Shown in pieces: positions 6,318 through 8,341 of a DNA stretch of 8,341 nucleotides (position 1 is the stretch's first letter; the number at the start of each line of letters is the position of its first letter). The translations under genes were made by a program, and so were the position numbers. The notes under the pieces are model-generated. The model ran no database searches, had not been told where the DNA came from, and worked only from the letters and a program-made list of their open reading frames with translations. The DNA is from Lachnospiraceae bacterium UBA4348 (GTDB lineage Bacteria > Bacillota > Clostridia > Lachnospirales > Lachnospiraceae), in the NCBI GenBank assembly GCA_002394165.1, contig DGTA01000101.1, positions 1-8,341 of the forward strand, given 5' to 3'.

Positions 6318-7127
6318 ATGAAGAAAAGAATCAGAACGATCCTCTTTGCTGTGGGTATGACTCTTTGTCTGGCCGGTCAGAATGCATATGCCGCTGAAGC
6401 GCTCACCGAGGCCGTTACGGAAACGGCTCCCTCTGAGGACGGTGCGGCTTCCACACCCGCCTCTGCCGAGGAGTACTACCTTGAGAGCGGTAAAACCTAT
6501 GCGGCTACCCTGATCCAGCAGCTGGCTTCACTCTCCGAAGAGGAAGTGAAACAGGCGATCGAGGAGGGCAAAAGCGCTGACATCAAAGTGATCGCGGCTA
6601 CCTGGGACGGCCTGCGTGAAGAGCTTGGCGAGTTTTCAGAGATCGTCAGCCAGGATGCACAGATGAGTGAGGACGGGAAAACGGTGAATGTCACCAGTGA
6701 GGTCAAGTACCAGGGTGTTCCCGAGAAAACCTCTGTTATTGTAAACAATGCCATTAATGTCCGCGACGGATCGGCCACGATGGACTGGGAGATCAAATAT
6801 CCCATGAGCAAGCTGATCGCTGAAGCCGGACTCAATACCATCCTCGGTATCGGCATCGTTTTCATCGTGCTGCTGTTCCTGAGCTTCATTATCGGACAGA
6901 TCCACTGGATCCCCGACCTGATCGAGAAGGCAGCCAAGAAAGACCAGCCTGTCGTGAGCGCTCCCGTGAAAGCGGCTGCACCGGCCCCGGCAGCAGAAGT
7001 AGTGGAAGAAGATCTTACAGATGATGAAGAACTGGTGGCTGTGATCGCTGCGGCGATAGCTGCTTCTGAACAGACATCCACAGACGGATTTGTGGTTCGT
7101 TCCATCAGAAAAGCTGCCAGAAGATAA
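6318..7127 (+). CDS. OadG-like gamma/delta subunit with signal peptide and external domain
   Basis: Predicted small membrane subunit that assembles the carboxyltransferase, biotin carrier and beta subunit of a sodium-pump decarboxylase. At 269 residues it is far longer than classical OadG (about 80-100). It begins with a signal peptide: KKRIR (2-6), a hydrophobic core to about residue 19, and a likely AYA|AEA cleavage after residue 25. An acidic Ala/Thr-rich stretch leads to a domain at about 50-162 that should face outward and resembles DUF3887-type domains by eye. One transmembrane helix follows (about 171-194, with ILGIGIVFIVLLFLSFIIG). An Ala/Pro linker (211-226) then connects to the cytosolic tail with TDDEELVAVIAAAIAA and DGFVVRSIRKAARR, the signature shared by OadG/MmdD-type subunits. 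It starts 14 nt after the carboxyltransferase stop. Family assignment is good; the external domain's role is unknown. Confidence 0.87.
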   Translation: MKKRIRTILFAVGMTLCLAGQNAYAAEALTEAVTETAPSEDGAASTPASAEEYYLESGKTYAATLIQQLASLSEEEVKQAIEEGKSADIKVIAATWDGLREELGEFSEIVSQDAQMSEDGKTVNVTSEVKYQGVPEKTSVIVNNAINVRDGSATMDWEIKYPMSKLIAEAGLNTILGIGIVFIVLLFLSFIIGQIHWIPDLIEKAAKKDQPVVSAPVKAAAPAPAAEVVEEDLTDDEELVAVIAAAIAASEQTSTDGFVVRSIRKAARR

Positions 7128-7161
7128 TTGTTTGCGACTGATAAATACAGGAGGAAATATA

Positions 7162-7536
7162 ATGAAAAACTATACGATCACAGTCAATGGTAATGTATAT
7201 GATGTCACTGTAGAAGAAGGACAGGGCACCGGTGCGGCTCCCGCAGCGAAAGCAGCTCCCAAGGCGGCTCCGAAGGCTGCTCCCAAGGCAGCTCCCGCTC
7301 CGAAGGCAGCAGGCGGCGCAGGCAGCGTGAAAGTGGCTGCTTCTGTTCCCGGCAAGGTATTTAAGGTTGAGGCTTCTGCAGGCCAGGCTGTCAAGGCCGG
7401 CGATACGCTGATCATCCTTGAAGCTATGAAGATGGAAATCCCGGTCGTGGCTCCCCAGGACGGCACCATTGTCAGCATTGACGTCGCAGCAGGCGATGCA
7501 GTGGAAAACGGCGATACACTGGCTACGATGGACTGA
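7162..7536 (+). CDS. Biotin carboxyl carrier protein of decarboxylase
   Basis: Carries biotin between the carboxyltransferase and the membrane beta subunit. The protein has 124 residues. A short N-terminal beta segment (MKNYTITVNGNVYDVTVEE, 1-19) is followed by an Ala/Pro/Lys-rich linker (about 25-50). The biotinyl domain (about 55-124) contains EAMKME (87-92), with K90 as the expected biotinylation site, and a SVPGKVFKVEASAGQAVKAGD half matched by APQDGTIVSIDVAAGDAVENGD, the usual internal pseudo-repeat. The frame is open upstream to 7090, but the AGGAGG (7149-7154) 7 nt before 7162 and the conserved MKNYTITVNG start settle it. It corresponds to the gamma subunit in MmdC/GcdC-type systems. 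A carrier for acetyl-CoA carboxylase is less likely given its neighbours. Confidence 0.95.
   Translation: MKNYTITVNGNVYDVTVEEGQGTGAAPAAKAAPKAAPKAAPKAAPAPKAAGGAGSVKVAASVPGKVFKVEASAGQAVKAGDTLIILEAMKMEIPVVAPQDGTIVSIDVAAGDAVENGDTLATMD
7252..7305 (+). repeat. Ala-Ala-Pro-Lys repeat in the biotin carrier linker
   Basis: Three tandem AAPK units followed by one AAPAPK unit (residues 31-48) are encoded by imperfect 12-bp repeats of the form GCNGCNCCNAAG. The third-position bases differ between copies, so this is not a recent exact duplication. Such linkers let the biotin arm swing between active sites. The unit count may vary among strains. Confidence 0.85.
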
Positions 7537-7581
7537 TCGGCTTTGATCCGTCCGCAAAAATCTTCAGCTGGGAGGTAAAAA

Positions 7582-8341
7582 ATGTCTTACATTGCGAGCA
7601 CATTGTCAAATCTTGTGCACCAGTCCGCTTTCCTCAATCTGACCTGGGGAAACTACATCATGATCGTAGTATCGCTGGTGTTCCTGTATCTGGCAATCAA
7701 ACATGATTTTGAGCCGCTTCTGCTGATCCCCATCGCGTTCGGTATGCTTCTGGTGAATATCTATCCGGATATCATCGCGAAGCCGTATGTGGATGCCATG
7801 GGCATCGAGCACGCCGGCGGACTTTTCCATTATTTCTATGTCCTGGACGAGTGGAGTATCTTCCCGTCCCTGATCTTCATGGGCGTCGGCGCCATGACGG
7901 ACTTCGGTCCCCTGATCGCCAATCCCATGAGCTTCCTGCTGGGCGCTTCCGCACAGCTTGGTATCTATGTAGCTTATTTCCTTGCCATCGCCTTCGGCTT
8001 CAACGGCAAGGCAGCTGCAGCTATCTCCATTATCGGCGGTGCTGACGGACCTACCTCCATCTTCCTTGCCGGTAAGCTGGGCCAGACAAAACTGATGGGC
8101 CCGATCGCGGTGGCCGCGTACTCTTACATGTCGCTGGTCCCGATCATCCAGCCGCCCATCATGAAACTGCTGACAACTGAAAAACACCGCAAGATCAAAA
8201 TGGAACAGCTTCGCCCTGTTTCCAAGCTTGAGAAGATCCTGTTCCCGATCATCATCACGATCGTGGTCTGCATGATCCTTCCCACCACCGCTCCTCTGGT
8301 AGGTATGCTGATGCTCGGCAACCTGTTCCGTGAGTGCGGCG
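7582..8341 (+). CDS. Sodium-translocating decarboxylase beta subunit, 3'-truncated
   Basis: Integral membrane subunit (OadB/MmdB/GcdB family) that decarboxylates carboxybiotin and exports Na+. The first 253 residues are present; the family is usually about 370-430, so the C-terminal third lies beyond the window. Visible conserved blocks are HDFEPLLLIPIAFGMLLVNI (41-60), FMGVGAMTDFGPLIANP (99-115), IIGGADGPTSIF (150-161) and AAYSYMSLVPIIQPPIMK (178-195). D155 in GGADGPT corresponds to the essential Asp203 of Klebsiella OadB. Likely membrane segments are near 24-40, 43-60, 92-106, 115-138, 172-195 and 217-240, with the GGADGPT segment probably re-entrant. The start has GGGAGG (7570-7575) 6 nt upstream. 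The gene follows the biotin carrier after 45 nt with no terminator, so it is in the same operon. Family assignment is very secure; the substrate of the complex is not. Confidence 0.96.
   Translation, partial: MSYIASTLSNLVHQSAFLNLTWGNYIMIVVSLVFLYLAIKHDFEPLLLIPIAFGMLLVNIYPDIIAKPYVDAMGIEHAGGLFHYFYVLDEWSIFPSLIFMGVGAMTDFGPLIANPMSFLLGASAQLGIYVAYFLAIAFGFNGKAAAAISIIGGADGPTSIFLAGKLGQTKLMGPIAVAAYSYMSLVPIIQPPIMKLLTTEKHRKIKMEQLRPVSKLEKILFPIIITIVVCMILPTTAPLVGMLMLGNLFRECG

Overview
The window is an ordinary chromosomal stretch, all genes on the + strand. It probably comes from an anaerobic Clostridia-type Firmicute, most likely Lachnospiraceae. This placement is inferred from strong GGAGG-type ribosome binding sites, a 58-residue lysine/arginine-rich S21, a cysteine-rich insertion in AlaRS, the scpA-scpB pair and a gut-anaerobe style sodium-pump decarboxylase cluster. 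Base composition looks moderately GC-rich by eye; it was not computed.

Left region (1-2482): the 3' five-sixths of alaS (alanyl-tRNA synthetase) runs in from the left edge. It is followed by rpsU (ribosomal protein S21), which has its own near-consensus promoter (TTGACG, 17 bp, AATAAT with an extended TGn). A perfect 8-bp inverted repeat overlaps the spacer, the -10 and the predicted start point. A GC-rich hairpin with a short T tract follows rpsU.

Middle region (2549-4787): a cytosolic calcineurin-like metallophosphoesterase, scpA and scpB form a tight unit (22-nt gap, then an 8-nt overlap). ScpA and ScpB are the kleisin and winged-helix partners of SMC in chromosome segregation. No promoter is visible between the rpsU hairpin and the phosphoesterase, so leaky termination may feed this unit. 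A strong intrinsic terminator closes it.

Right region (4873-8341, cut by the right edge): a four-gene cluster encodes a biotin-dependent, probably sodium-translocating decarboxylase. The order is a divergent carboxyltransferase, an OadG-like small membrane subunit with a signal peptide and an outward-facing domain, a biotin carrier protein with an Ala-Pro-Lys linker, and the integral-membrane beta subunit (OadB/MmdB/GcdB family, truncated). Together they would move CO2 from a carboxylated substrate to biotin, then decarboxylate biotin at the beta subunit to export Na+. The substrate cannot be fixed from sequence: the carboxyltransferase lacks several signatures of methylmalonyl-CoA or glutaconyl-CoA type enzymes.

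No RNA genes, CRISPR arrays, insertion sequences or phage genes were seen. The least conventional parts are the divergent carboxyltransferase, the domain architecture of the OadG-like protein and the two promoter-region inverted repeats.
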